NCBI GenBank assembly: GCA_008692225.1
Contig: VICG01000002.1
Coordinates: 1,814,001 to 1,878,000 of the forward strand
Origin: Monilinia fructicola
Lineage: Eukaryota > Ascomycota > Leotiomycetes > Helotiales > Sclerotiniaceae
Reading direction: 5' to 3'
Length of the DNA: 64,000 nucleotides
In this document: one piece after another, positions 1 to 11,448 of the stretch
How the letters are laid out: the number at the start of each line of letters is the position of its first letter
Numbering within the stretch: position 1 is the stretch's first letter
Program-made: the position numbers and the translations under genes
Notes under the pieces: model-generated
The model's input: the letters and a program-made list of their open reading frames with translations, nothing else
Databases searched by the model: none
Told to the model about the DNA's origin: nothing

Positions 1-1144
1 CCTACCGAGACTGAACTGCCAAGCGAATGAGTATTGGAACGGAATTGAAGAAAAAATAGACGACGATTGAAAGAAGGGGGGAATGGGAAATTTATAGAAT
101 GCGGAAGCGGCAGCGGCTTGTGCACGGACTCTTTGCCCAATCCGCCGCTATCTATTTCATAAATTCGGGAAGGGGCAAGTACTATAACTATGTATCTACC
201 TAGGTAGGGAGTATAAAACCAAGTTTGTGAATTAAATAAGAGCCAAACTAAATCCAAGCGTTACGGTCTTAATGGTATGATTGGAGTACAGCAGGATTGT
301 GGCCTTAGATTACAGGCAAGAACCAATGGAGCTCTGCCATAGAACCTCCACACCTATAAGGGCTTTCACCCTTCGTAGCTACTCGAGTAACTAAGATCCT
401 TATGTTATTTACATATATTAAAGTCATAAAGAAGTAGAGATGTTATCGAAAAATAGCTTTTCTATCTTTATAGAAAAATGATAGAATAGAGTAAATTAGA
501 GTTAAATCAATAATCCTATTCTAATAAGTATTATTAAAGCTTTTAAGAAATGGAATTAATTATAAAGGATTATAATAAGAATCCTACGCTTTTTTATATT
601 TTAGAATAAAGCTTTTTTAATTAATAGTATTTTTTATATTATATTATTCATCTTATAATTATATTAGTTTAGTTAGTATAGCTTAATAAATGATAATAAT
701 AAACGTAGTATTACTTATTACTTTAATCTATATCTCTTTTATCTTATAATAATAGTTATACTAAATTCTTTCTTTATCTACTAGGTAACCTTACTTAATT
801 CCAAGGTATCCAAATTATCTAGTTACCTATCTAGTACCTAGAGAATATACTACTAGTACCGATATCGTATTATACATACAGTATGAGGGGTTCAAACGAA
901 ATGAACTTGTTGGATTTTATGAATTATGGAACGAACTATAGAACTAAGCTTGTGGAAGTATGGAACGAACTATGGATCTAATTCTAGGTTCTTTATCGAA
1001 AAAGGAGAATAGACCATTAGTTGACATAGCGGAGTTCAAAGGTTCTTTTCTATAATAGATAAGAAAGATTATTCATTATCTTTTATTCTTTAATTTTAAG
1101 AGAGTATTAGATAATAACGAGGTAAAAACAATTATACTATATTT

Positions 1145-1145
<1 letters not shown>

Positions 1146-1176
<31 letters not shown>

Positions 1177-1177
1177 G
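1146..1177. repeat. (AAT)n microsatellite
   Basis: About ten uninterrupted AAT/ATA units lie inside the AT-rich block. A second, similar run follows at about 1311-1355. Confidence 0.9.
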
Positions 1178-1310
1178 TTCTATTTAACTACTATTAATAA
1201 ATAAGAATATAAGAGTATAGAGGCTTTATTATAATACGATTAAAGAAAGTTAGGATTATAGAAAGACTAAAATCATTTTAAATTAATAATTAATAATCGA
1301 TTTATTTTTA

Positions 1311-1311
1311 T

Positions 1312-1355
<44 letters not shown>
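1311..1355. repeat. (TAA)n microsatellite
   Basis: This run of TAA/AAT units of about 40 bp is introduced by TATATAA. It lies in the same AT-rich block as the run at 1146-1177. Confidence 0.9.
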
Positions 1356-1738
1356 GTAGAGGTAGAATAGTTTAGTTTAATCTATTCTATATCTTTATCT
1401 ATCTATCTATCTATAGAGTAACCCCACCATCAAGACCTTCAAGAAGAATAAACCAAGGTTTTTCCCAAATATTGTTAATCAATAAAAAATTCCCATTCGT
1501 AAGATTACTTTGATAATCTCAAGCACTATTACTATTACCTACATTACATACAGGATTGACCTACTTACCTACCTCGGGACTACCTTTATTACCTTTACAA
1601 CCTTCGCAACCTTTCCAAGGTTACCCGACTTCTCTTACTACCTGCCTGGGTACCTCACTACTTACCTAGTACCTCATTACCTTTTCTTGCTTCTTCCTTT
1701 TGAGATACCCTTTTGCTGATTTGATTTGTGTGTCACGT

Positions 1739-1810
1739 CACTTGACTGGATTTGACCTGATCGGACCTGACCAGACCTGACCTGACCTGACCTAACTTGA
1801 CCTGACTGTA
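1739..1810. repeat. Degenerate CCTGA pentamer array
   Basis: CCTGA or TTTGA-like pentamers repeat roughly every 5 bases (GACCTGACCTGACCTGACC), with divergence at both ends. No coding role is visible. Confidence 0.8.
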
Positions 1811-2561
1811 TCTGTTGAGAACTCTCTTCATCAATCATCCTTGGGATAAGGGTTTTGTGTATAATAAGATAGCAACAAGACCGACCGGTCTGACTACCTT
1901 TTTGTCAATCTTACATACACAAAATTCCTCCTCCGACCAGAGCTGGAGCCCTTTGGCCATTTCAACTTCTACTGCTACTTCTACTTCCCATCTGGCGCCG
2001 AGAAGATTAGTTGTCAAGCCCATTTGCTTTGCCCTCTTTCCCTCTATTGTGCAGAAATAACCCACGATTGAAGTACAAGAAACACTTTTGTAAGTTATAT
2101 TTCATCATACCTTCAAATTATTTATCACCAGCATTGCATATCTATCACTACCTACCTACCAAGTGGAATGGCGCAGGGCTGAGAAGTCAAGCACCCAATT
2201 TAAGGCACCATTTATCGACTAGCCACACAATCCTCTGTTCCCCCATTGCCGATTATACTTCATTATCCACTTCTAAAACAGTTTCACTGACCTCACTTCT
2301 TTATTTATAGTCATACTCATCGTCATTGGATCTTAACGACACACGACACAAATTCATAGATAAAGCGAGCATATTTGCAGGCGCGAAAGATCTCCAAACA
2401 TTACCAGTTTTTTTCCTTGTGGGGAGAAGTACTTCATATCTGCGGCTTGTTAGCGATTGATCCGCATGTTCAACCTCAAGATACAGACATAAAAACAATA
2501 CCCATATCTCGATCTACCACCATTATCTTGGTGGCAGACGAGCGCTGTTACATAAAGCATC

Positions 2562-5500
2562 ATGTTCTGGCGTTTCGGCGGATATGCCAACATTTCTACC
2601 ATCGATTCTATTCTCGACAAAGAAAATGTCACTTTAGAAGAACTACTGGATGAGAGTGATCTCATACAAGAACTCAAACAACACAATACAAAGTTGATCG
2701 AATATCTCCGCGAGGATAAGATCTTAGCAAGACTTCTGGAATATGTTGTGGCCCCCAAATTGGAGACTGTCGCATCAGCAGAGACGGGAGCTGAATCGAA
2801 AGAAGCATCCACTTCACCCAACTCAAAGGGCAAATCTCGATCGTTTTCGCTTTCTCGTAAGCCTGTTGAAGATGACGATGAAGAAAAGGAAAAGAAACGA
2901 ACCCGCTATGCCTATGTTGCAGCTGAGGTTTTGTCCTCTGACAACTGGTCGATTTGTGAGGCTTTAATGGAGAATCAACCTTTATTGCGCAAGTTTTGGG
3001 AATTCTTGAAGCTTCCTGCACCTTTGGATCCTCTGCAAGCTAGTTATTTTACGAAAGTCAATGAAGCTCTTCTAGATAAGAAGACGGAGGAGATGCTTGA
3101 TTTGTTAAAGTCAATTGATGGTACAGTCAAGAGTATGCTTCAGCATGTGGATTCTCCTATGATCATGGATCTTCTCTTGAAAATAATTAGTTTGGAGAAG
3201 GCCGAAGGAGGAGCAGGTATTGTTGATGTATGGCCCCCATTCTTTTAATGTCAACTCGTAATGCTGATTTTGAAATAGTGGTTGCACTCCCAAGATTTGA
3301 TGCCGATTCTTCTCTCGTTTCTATCCTCAGAACACAGTTGGGCAACACAAACTTCGGCAGGCGATTTCCTCAAGGCAATTATCACTATTTCTGCCAACGC
3401 ATCGCAAAACGAGCAATCATGTATAGGTCCGAATGAACTTACTCGGCAGCTTGTCTCGCAGCCTTGCATTGAAAAGTTAATCTCTGATATGCTAAAAGGC
3501 GGAAATCCGTTGACTGTTGGAGTTGGCATTGTTATTGAAGTCATTCGAAAGAACAATTCAGATTATGATCCAGAGGTTGGAGCAGAAGCAAATGCAGTGC
3601 CATCTAGCCGAGATCCTATATACCTCGGAACCCTCCTACGAATGTTTGCCAAACATGTCCCGGATTTCATGGAACTGATTCTCAGCCCCAATCATACAGT
3701 TGGTGGAGGCGATGGACCGGTAACAATACAAAGAAAAGAGTTGAGTGCTGCTTTTGGCGGAAGAATTGAGCCTCTAGGATTTGACAGATTCAAGACCTGC
3801 GAGCTCATGGCTGAACTTCTGCATTGCAGCAACATGGGTTTGCTGAATGAGGCCGGCAGTGAAGAGTTTGTCAAGGCGCGAGATGCAGAGAGAGAACGAT
3901 TAAAGGCTGAGGGAAAACTAAACCCATCGCCTACGACCCTAATGTCCGAAGATGACCTGACGATGAAATCCTCCACCCAACGACTAGGATCCCCAGATGG
4001 TTCTAGGAAATTGGAGGTTCAAAATGCCTCTGATGATGATGGATTTGAAGAAGTTACGCACGCTACAGAACTTGGTGATGATGCCAAGGATGATTTTGAT
4101 GAGAAACATGAAAGGGAGGAAACACTTCTTACCTCTACCCCACCACCTGCTTCCTTCCTCGACAAGGACGATGAGGAATTTGTTGATGAACCTTTAAGCT
4201 CGCCAAGACTGCAACCTCTTGCCGATGAAAATACTTTGCAGGAACCAGATATGACCATCCTTCCTCTTTCTCCAACCAAAGAGCTTTCTCAACAAGTTGG
4301 CTCTTTGGGATTTACTGATGAGGATACGGCTATGACATCCCCCCCTGCGTCTATTGATGCCAACATCCATGATGATACCGGAGATTCTTCTGATAGTTCC
4401 AACAAGCTTACACCTGAATCCGATTCTTCAGATGATCCGAATGAAGGCCAGAGCGTTGCATTGGAGCCACCTACTGCGTCATCAGTACCCACGGAAGAGA
4501 TTCCACATGCTGCTGAAGTGATTCCCCTTCCCGAAGATACCCCAGCACCTTTGTTCTCCAAAAAAACAGGATCAACGGAAGAGACTGCCGCTTCTGGCGG
4601 TAGCAACATGAGTCTGGACAGCATCGATACTACCATGGGTGATGCCGGTGACAACAATACCTCCGTATTAATGGACAATACAGAGGACCGTTCTCAAAAT
4701 CCCACGATGGAGGTCACAGGTGCTCCTGTAGTTGGAGACTATCTCAAAATGCAATTTGTCGAACACAAGGTTGTACCAACTATTTTAGTAAGTTTTTTCG
4801 AGCTCCGTGTATTTGTGCGTGAATTGACCAATGTAGGATTTCTTCTTTCGATTCCCTTGGAACAATTTTTTACATAATGTCGTATATGACGTCGTACAAC
4901 AAGTATTTAATGGACCCATGGATCGTGGATACAACCGATCACTTGCGATCGACCTGTTTGAGACGGGAGACATTACAATGAGAATTGTCAATGGACAAAA
5001 GAAGAGTGATGAGGCGCAAGAAAAGAACAAGATGCGACTTGGTTACATGGGCCATCTTACACTTATTGCTGAAGAGGTTGTGAAGTTTACAGAACGACAC
5101 CCCCCAGAACTCTTAGCCGAATCCGTTTTAGAGAGGGTCATGCATGGTGATTGGGTTCCATACGTGGAAGTTACTTTAACAGAAACTCGCGAACGGGACA
5201 ACGCTATTCTCGGAGGAGTCAGACCGGATATGGCAGTTGGTCCCCGACAAGCCGTCATGAATGCAGTCAACGCAGCCAACAATTTCGGAAATGCATCATC
5301 TGCCCTGGCGGATGCGGGTCTCAATGGTTCAACAGGTCTTGATAGTATTGATCTTGCTAACAACAACGGGAATGGCAACAGTTTCATCACTGGAGGTACA
5401 TTACTGAGCGGCTTTGGAAGTTCCAGTGATGAAGAAGACGACGAAATGGATGAAGATAATGATGAAGAAGGAAAGAATAGTAGTGGTGGTTCAACGGCAG

Positions 5501-6753
5501 AAGTGGGTCATTCTGTTCCTCCATCAGCCCCCAATCTTGATAAATTCGACGACCTAGATGTCGATTATGAATATTTGGAGCAACTCGATCGCGAATCGCC
5601 CCTCTTTCCCCAAGAAAAGGACGAGGATTTTGATCAGGGTAGTTCTTAATCAGTAAAAAAAAACACATGTTGTCTATTTTTTTCTCTTGTACAGTACGAA
5701 TCGTCTGGCACTTTATTCCCAAACAACATTACAAGTGGCGTTTTTAGATCTTTGGGGCTTTCTGTTTCTGGCTTCAGAAATTTAGAAGACATTAATGTTG
5801 GCATGAAATGAGGAGTATTGTTGGAGTTTTCTCTTTCCTTAAATCAGAGAAAGAGATTCAATGTTTTGAGATGTAATCTTTTATCCCTTTTTTTGAAGTG
5901 GCGGAGGTGGTGACAGTTGTGATGCCGATTTTTGTTTGAATGATGATTAGTGTCCACGAATCTTTTTTTAACCTTACTCCCGAGTGGGGGGGGGCTAATT
6001 ATCTATCATGTTAACTTGCCATTTATTTGCCATTTACCCATTTTGCCTTTATCCGCCGTTTAGCTTTGCCCACATGTGGCACACATCATAAATGAAACAT
6101 GATACCGAAATATATGCTAATGTTATCACAATTAGTTCTCCCGCTACATAACTACGCCTTCGACTACAACATCCACATCAGATCTTTCGCCCCCTTCCGC
6201 ACCACCGCCTCCTCCACCCCCTCTTAACATTCCACCGAGTCGTGCTAGAAGACAATTAGCGGCTAGGTTGGCGTTGCATAGTAAACAGAAGTTGGTCAAT
6301 GGGGAGAAGGTTGGGGGTGAGGAGAGGGAGGCGAGAGGCATCAATCCTTTCAAAGTAGAGGGTGAAGATGATGAGGACGACGAGGGGAGTAGTGATGAGG
6401 AAGAGGGTGGATTTGGAAGGAGTCACGGCGGGTTTGATGATAGTTTTGAGGACGTAGATGGTGGAGGTGGGGTTAGTGTTACGAAGGAGGCGAAGCGACG
6501 GACGAGTTTGGAGGATGAGGACGAAGATGGGTATGGAGATGGGGATAATGGTGGGGTTGCTAGTTCAGGAGTGGCATCCGGAGTTCAAGAGGTTGTGCAT
6601 GTGGGGATGGTAGGGGAGGCGGGTAGCAAAAGTGAAGGTGCTAGTCAAGATCCGAAGGATAGTACGAAGTCGCCGTCTGAGACTAAGACGACTGATGATG
6701 GAGATGGCGATGGAGAATTAGTGCATATTCAGCATGCGGAGAGTAAGGAGTAG
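2562..6753 (+). CDS. SAPS-family Sit4/PP6 phosphatase-associated protein
   Basis: This is a regulatory subunit of the Sit4/PP6-type phosphatase, related to yeast Sap155/Sap185/Sap190 and fission yeast Ekc1. The family links the phosphatase to cell-cycle and stress signalling. Exons are 2562-3227, 3279-4787, 4837-5638 and 6182-6753, giving 1182 aa in phase. The N-terminus (MFWRFGGYANISTIDSILDK) and the helical repeats of residues 1-350 are typical SAPS. WLHSQDLMPILLSF follows intron 1, and NNFLHNVVYDVVQQVFNGPM follows intron 2. About residues 390-700 form a low-complexity acidic and Ser/Pro region. The C-terminus has a polyproline stretch and a basic ARRQLAARLALH segment. Introns 1 and 2 (51 and 49 bp) are secure. 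The 543-bp intron 3 was chosen because only the acceptor before 6182 keeps phase and joins DFDQ to DLSPPSAPPPP. Reading through it would end the protein at 5649. Confidence 0.9.
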
Positions 6754-7494
6754 ATAGTTGACACGGTCGGTCTGATTGCTTAGATGGAATGCATTTTTGG
6801 ATGGCTGGATATTTGACGGCTCATTCAATGTTTGGGTGCATGGATGCAATATTTGTACGATATTAATATTGATGTCAAGCGAGATCTGAATTGATCTCGG
6901 GTGATCTATGGGTGGGGAATAGGAAGGGTGGTTTTATGCAGCGTATTCACTTGAGCTTTGGTTATGAATGAGATGAGATGAGACGTAGGGGCTTGGGATA
7001 TGAGAATTGGACGTGGGAATGTGGAGAATGTGTGTAAATATTTAGTTACGTATGTACGGATGTTAATTATATTCATAGATAGAGTAGGGGCTTTGTACCA
7101 TGTGATTACATCTGTCTATCCTCATCCTCGTCCTCGAACTTTGCTAGGAGGATATATATTGCCGCGGGGTACTGATGATCGAAGAGGAACATTAGCTGTG
7201 TGAGGTATATGAATATAGTATCAGCACTGGTGAAGGAGGCTGCCTGATATGTAGAGTGGAGAGAGATTGTTGATACAGAAAGTCTTTTCTTGGGCGTGCG
7301 ACTGGTTGAAGAGGTATTGGCCAGAGAGGTGATAGGAGATGGGCTCACCGGGAACGATTTTGATTCGGAACTCGATTTCCTTATCTTATCGCCGAGAGAC
7401 TAAACTTTACAAGGGTAGCAGATAATATCATCATCAACAGCGCGCATGCCACCATGAAATCCCCTCCAAACAATCCTTTACTCTTTTTCTCTAT
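6754..7494. other. Intergenic, SAPS to DUF1992 gene
   Basis: There is no gene in these 741 bases. They should hold the 3' end of the SAPS transcript and the promoter of the next gene, also on +. A short reading frame opened by an ATG at 7454 ends at a stop overlapping the chosen start at 7495. It could act as an upstream ORF, but this is not shown. Confidence 0.5.
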
Positions 7495-9253
7495 ATGCCT
7501 GGGTTAGTATTAAACCCAACAGTCAAGTGTGCCCGCTGTCTGCGAGCTACAAGTCAGCAAAATGCAGTGTCAGTCTCACATAAAAATGCTTCACGACGAT
7601 TTTCACGAGCGTTGCCACTTCGAGGGGAAGACAGTAGTAAAGTTACAACAGACTTCGAGGATCAAGCTTCAATTGAAGCCAAGATATTGAAACAAACTTC
7701 TAAAAATGCCTCGGAGAATAAAGCTGGGGAAAAAGAACAAGGGGCGATGTCGAGGCGTCTCTTCGAAGCTACAGAAGATGCTATTCTAGAGGGTGGTCGA
7801 GCTGGTCGAAAAGCCGTGGAAGAGGCAGGTTTCTCTGAGGAATTGAAGGCAAGGTTACTGGAAAGAGTGGAAGCGTCAAATTTTAGGGCTGAAAATACAT
7901 CGGCTTTTACGGAAGCAAGTTTTGCATCCAACATTGGCCGTGGATCTAGAGATGTCGCCACAGCACAAGCATGGAGCGGCCAAGAAGCGACTGAAGACAC
8001 AGTTCTGCGAATGCTGGATGATGCTAGGAAACCTTTAAGTCATGGACTACGAGGACCGGGAAAGATCCCTTCTCCCATTGTAGATCTGAGGTTGAAGAGA
8101 GAACCCAAACAGAGACCTGGTCAAAGGTTAGCAAATGCGAGGGATAAAACCTCCATTTATGCTATCTCTAAGGATAGTCAGATGACTGAGGAAGAGAGGG
8201 AAGAGATGAGAAGAGACCTGAAGGAAAGATTCACACCTGGTGCGAGAGCTATGCCAAATTCGATTAGGGGTTTAGCTGCTTTGGCAAATGAGAGAATTGA
8301 AGATGCTATTGCTCGTGGCCAATTCAAGGTAATTTATCGTTTACAAACTACGGGATAATATCATTTTGTTAACATCTTCTCTACAGAATATACCCAGGGG
8401 AAAGGCGATAGAGCGAGATGCAAGAGCCGACAACCCATTTATTGACACGACAGAATATATCATGAATAAGATGATACAACGACAAGATATTGTACCACCA
8501 TGGATAGAGAAACAGCAAGAGCTTGTAAAAACGGCAAATATTTTCAGGAGTCGGTTACGAAATGACTGGAAACGTCATGCTGCAAGGACCATCGCAAGTA
8601 GAGGTGGTACCTTACAGGAGCAAATGAAAACAGCAGAGATGTACGCGCAATCTGAAGCTGTTCATAATCCGAAAAAGCGAGCCGTGGAGCAGATTGCTGT
8701 TCCCACGAACGTAACAGATGATCCAGTTATGGTGAAGATCGTCCAAGAAGTGCCAAACTCATTATCTAATGGAGACCCAATTGTTCAAATATCGGTGGAA
8801 ACTAAAGATAATGAGACAGGTGTTGCTAAAGCTGTCCCTCTCGAAGAGGATAAACGACTGACTGCAGAACTACCACCCACTGCACTTCCACCCCCATTTC
8901 GAATACCAGCTTGGGAGGAAGCCGAGCAATCCTATCTCAAATTGGCGATCACTGATTTGAATAGTAAAACCAGATCTTACAACCTCATGGCTCCAGATCT
9001 TGCCAAAAAACCATACTTTTCATTGGAGCGTGAACTCAAATCATGCTATGCAGATGTTGCACCCCAATTAGCTGAAGCTATCAAGGAAAGAGCAACAGGG
9101 CCTCCAAGAGACTCGGTTGGAAATATTGGACATCGTCCTGGTGGCGTTATGGAAAGGTTTGGATCGAATAATGTTAAGGTCTATGATTCTAAGAAACCTC
9201 TATATGGTTTTAAAGAATTCTGGAATGATCTGTTTGGGGGGAAGCAGGCTTGA
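7495..9253 (+). CDS. DUF1992 (DNAJC28-type conserved domain) protein
   Basis: The protein has 566 aa in two exons, 7495-8328 and 8387-9253, with a 58-bp phase-0 intron (GTAATT...CTACAG). Across the junction it reads GQFK then NIPRGKAIERDARADNPFID and TTEYIMNKMIQRQDIVPPWI. This is the hallmark of DUF1992, the conserved domain of DnaJ homologue subfamily C member 28, at about residues 260-350. No J domain is present. The N-terminus (MPGLVLNPTVKCARCLRATS then RRFSRALPLRG) is basic and low in acidic residues, so a mitochondrial presequence is plausible. The C-terminal half, after about 350, is less conserved and includes a proline-rich linker. The start is the first ATG with an open frame. The molecular function of the family is not established. 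Confidence 0.85.
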
Positions 9254-11448
9254 AAGCTCTTTCTTTTTATGATCTATTCGTTGAAGCCTTGAAGGATGAA
9301 AAGAATGGTAGAGGCGGTTACACGGGATTGTTTCTCGGACTTCCCAAATTCTCAGCTTCACCATCACATGCATGTCTTCACATAGATTCCAACAAACGAA
9401 GGATACAACTAACTCGACATGATCCGACAAAAACCACCATATGGTCAAGAGTATCAACGCCGTACCAGTTCTCGGATTAGGCCCAGTTCACTTCCGCTGC
9501 CAAATCCTGAACTCTTGAGAGCATAGGGGCAAACACCTAGAAGCGGGAACCTCACATATAGAAGCTTTGTGACAGATTGCACAGATATACGAGAGCATCG
9601 GAAAAAACTTACAGCGGTTATTAATAAGCGATGTTGAATTTCTGGAATCGTAGTTGGGCGACAGCACATGGATAGGGAAACGGACGGACTACTTTCTATA
9701 GGATCTACTTAAGTACCTCCTCTACAAATTGATAGATACCTAAAAAAGAAAAGTCTAATAGATGAAAGGATTAAAATCAAACCTAAAGTTCAATTTTTAC
9801 AACAGCCAACAAACAGCTGCTTACCGGTTTCTTGATTTGAACCATTAACTTTCCGTAATTTAACTGAAAGATGCTTCGTTTTGAAACAATTGCCAATTAC
9901 TCACCCCTCTAGCTCTGTAACACAAACAGCCCCTAATCATAAATCCATCTAATTGGCCCTACGACTGCCACCACCCGAGACACAAACATTTAGCTACCAA
10001 AATCAACGGAACTCGACCAATCAAATACTAAGCCCAAGCAAGAAAGCGTGGAGAGGAATACAGTCGCGGATTGAACCGTGGCCGCCGATTAGAGTCATGA
10101 GCTCATCCACCATTCGTGTCTAATGTATGCACAGATCTTTTAGGGGGTGCGTATTCAGGTACGATACAGTAGTTGAGGTTGCGGGATGGCGGGTCGGCGG
10201 GTAACATCCTCTTGGGGGGTGTTACATCATTGAGTTTGGAGGTATGCCGGGAGAGAAGTTTATTTATCTCTTCCCTGCTGCTGCTACTGCTACTGGTGGT
10301 GGTGGTAGTGGATGAGGGGAATTTGGAAGCGGGTGCGAGGGGAAAGGGGGGGGAGGGGGCGTGAGTTGTGATTAGATTGGTTTTTGAGGTGCCGATGCAG
10401 ATGCAGATGCAGATGACATATGCAGGGAGAAATCTAGAAGAAAAAAGAAGGGAAAAAGGAAGGATGAATTGTGATATTTGACATTTGATATTTGATAAAA
10501 GTACCAGTGATGATTTCGAATAGAGTATGGATTAGATTAAGTCCAGATGAGAATGGTCAGACGGCTTGATATGGAATGATAAAAATGATGAGATGGATAG
10601 ATGTGTTGCAAAACAACGTTCACATACCCAGTACGAGTAGTGAGCCGATCATTGTTCTTGAATCACTTTGTTGCGCACTTTGAATATTCATGCATCCCAA
10701 ATCATAGCATGGCATTAATAATATTCTCTTCTTTCCTTTCGTCTATTTCAGTTCATTCCCTTCTCAATGGGATAAATAATAGTCGGGAGGATAGAGGTTT
10801 TTAATGCTAGACGGTAGACGGTAGACGGGAGACGGTAGAAAGAAAGTCATCGACCTGGAAACGCTTGGGTTGATATTTCTTACTTTCACATTCCGCCACG
10901 CAAAAACAAAAACAACCCAAAACCAACCATTGTCAATCACTTTCTTGGGTGGCCTCACAGACAACGATATACATGGGCTTGAGCTTTGGATTTTTGACCC
11001 AAGCTGGAGTTCTCAACTTCATTTTTTTGAGTCAATACGGTGCTTGTCTACCATTTGCATGCATACCTATGCATAGATCTTCCTGTGCCCGCAGATACGC
11101 ATGTGAGGAGATCAATCTTGCTTTGAATGGTAACAAACGAAAATACACTCTGTACAACCATAGTACACGAATGATCCATTATCATATCATACACTCGCTT
11201 TGGGGATTGCTTTGAGGCTGATATTTTATTATTGACTTGACTCATCTACTCATCCCGTCTTTCTAAATTTCCAACTTTAGTACGGCCTTCCTTACTTTGA
11301 TGTACGACGAATACGGCACTATCCTAGTCAATCAGGGCCAAAGTCTATATTACAGTGGCCGTTCAAAAGAAAAGAGAAGAAAAGAAAAGAAAACGAAATA
11401 AAACAAAACATATCATATTAAAAATAGAATCGCACGGAATAAGAAACC
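9254..11448. other. Intergenic, 2.2 kb, no gene seen
   Basis: No supportable gene was found. The stretch contains G-rich runs near 10330-10360, a (GCAGAT)n hexamer run near 10394-10418, and a GTAGACGG repeat near 10809-10838. The final 100 bases before 11449 are A/AAAG-rich, typical of a fungal leader, and probably belong to the promoter of the next gene. Confidence 0.5.
10394..10418. repeat. (GCAGAT)n hexamer run
   Basis: About four tandem GATGCA/GCAGAT units sit in the intergenic region. The run is not part of a coding frame. Confidence 0.8.

Larger units (their letters stand above)
1..2561. other. AT-rich, gene-free flank with microsatellites
   Basis: I see no supportable gene here. From about 400 to 1420 the sequence is dominated by A, T and TA steps and is crowded with stops in all frames. 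This is what repeat-induced point mutation leaves in a fungal repeat, but no transposon domain can still be read. About 1740-1810 is a degenerate CCTGA array. The last few hundred bases before 2562 are pyrimidine-richer and probably hold the promoter and 5' leader of the SAPS gene. The RIP origin is inference from composition only. Confidence 0.5.

Noticed and set aside
3230..3436. Second frame across the first SAPS intron
   Set aside because: It reads through the intron in the wrong frame. The 51-bp intron 3228-3278 gives the conserved WLHSQDLMP reading.
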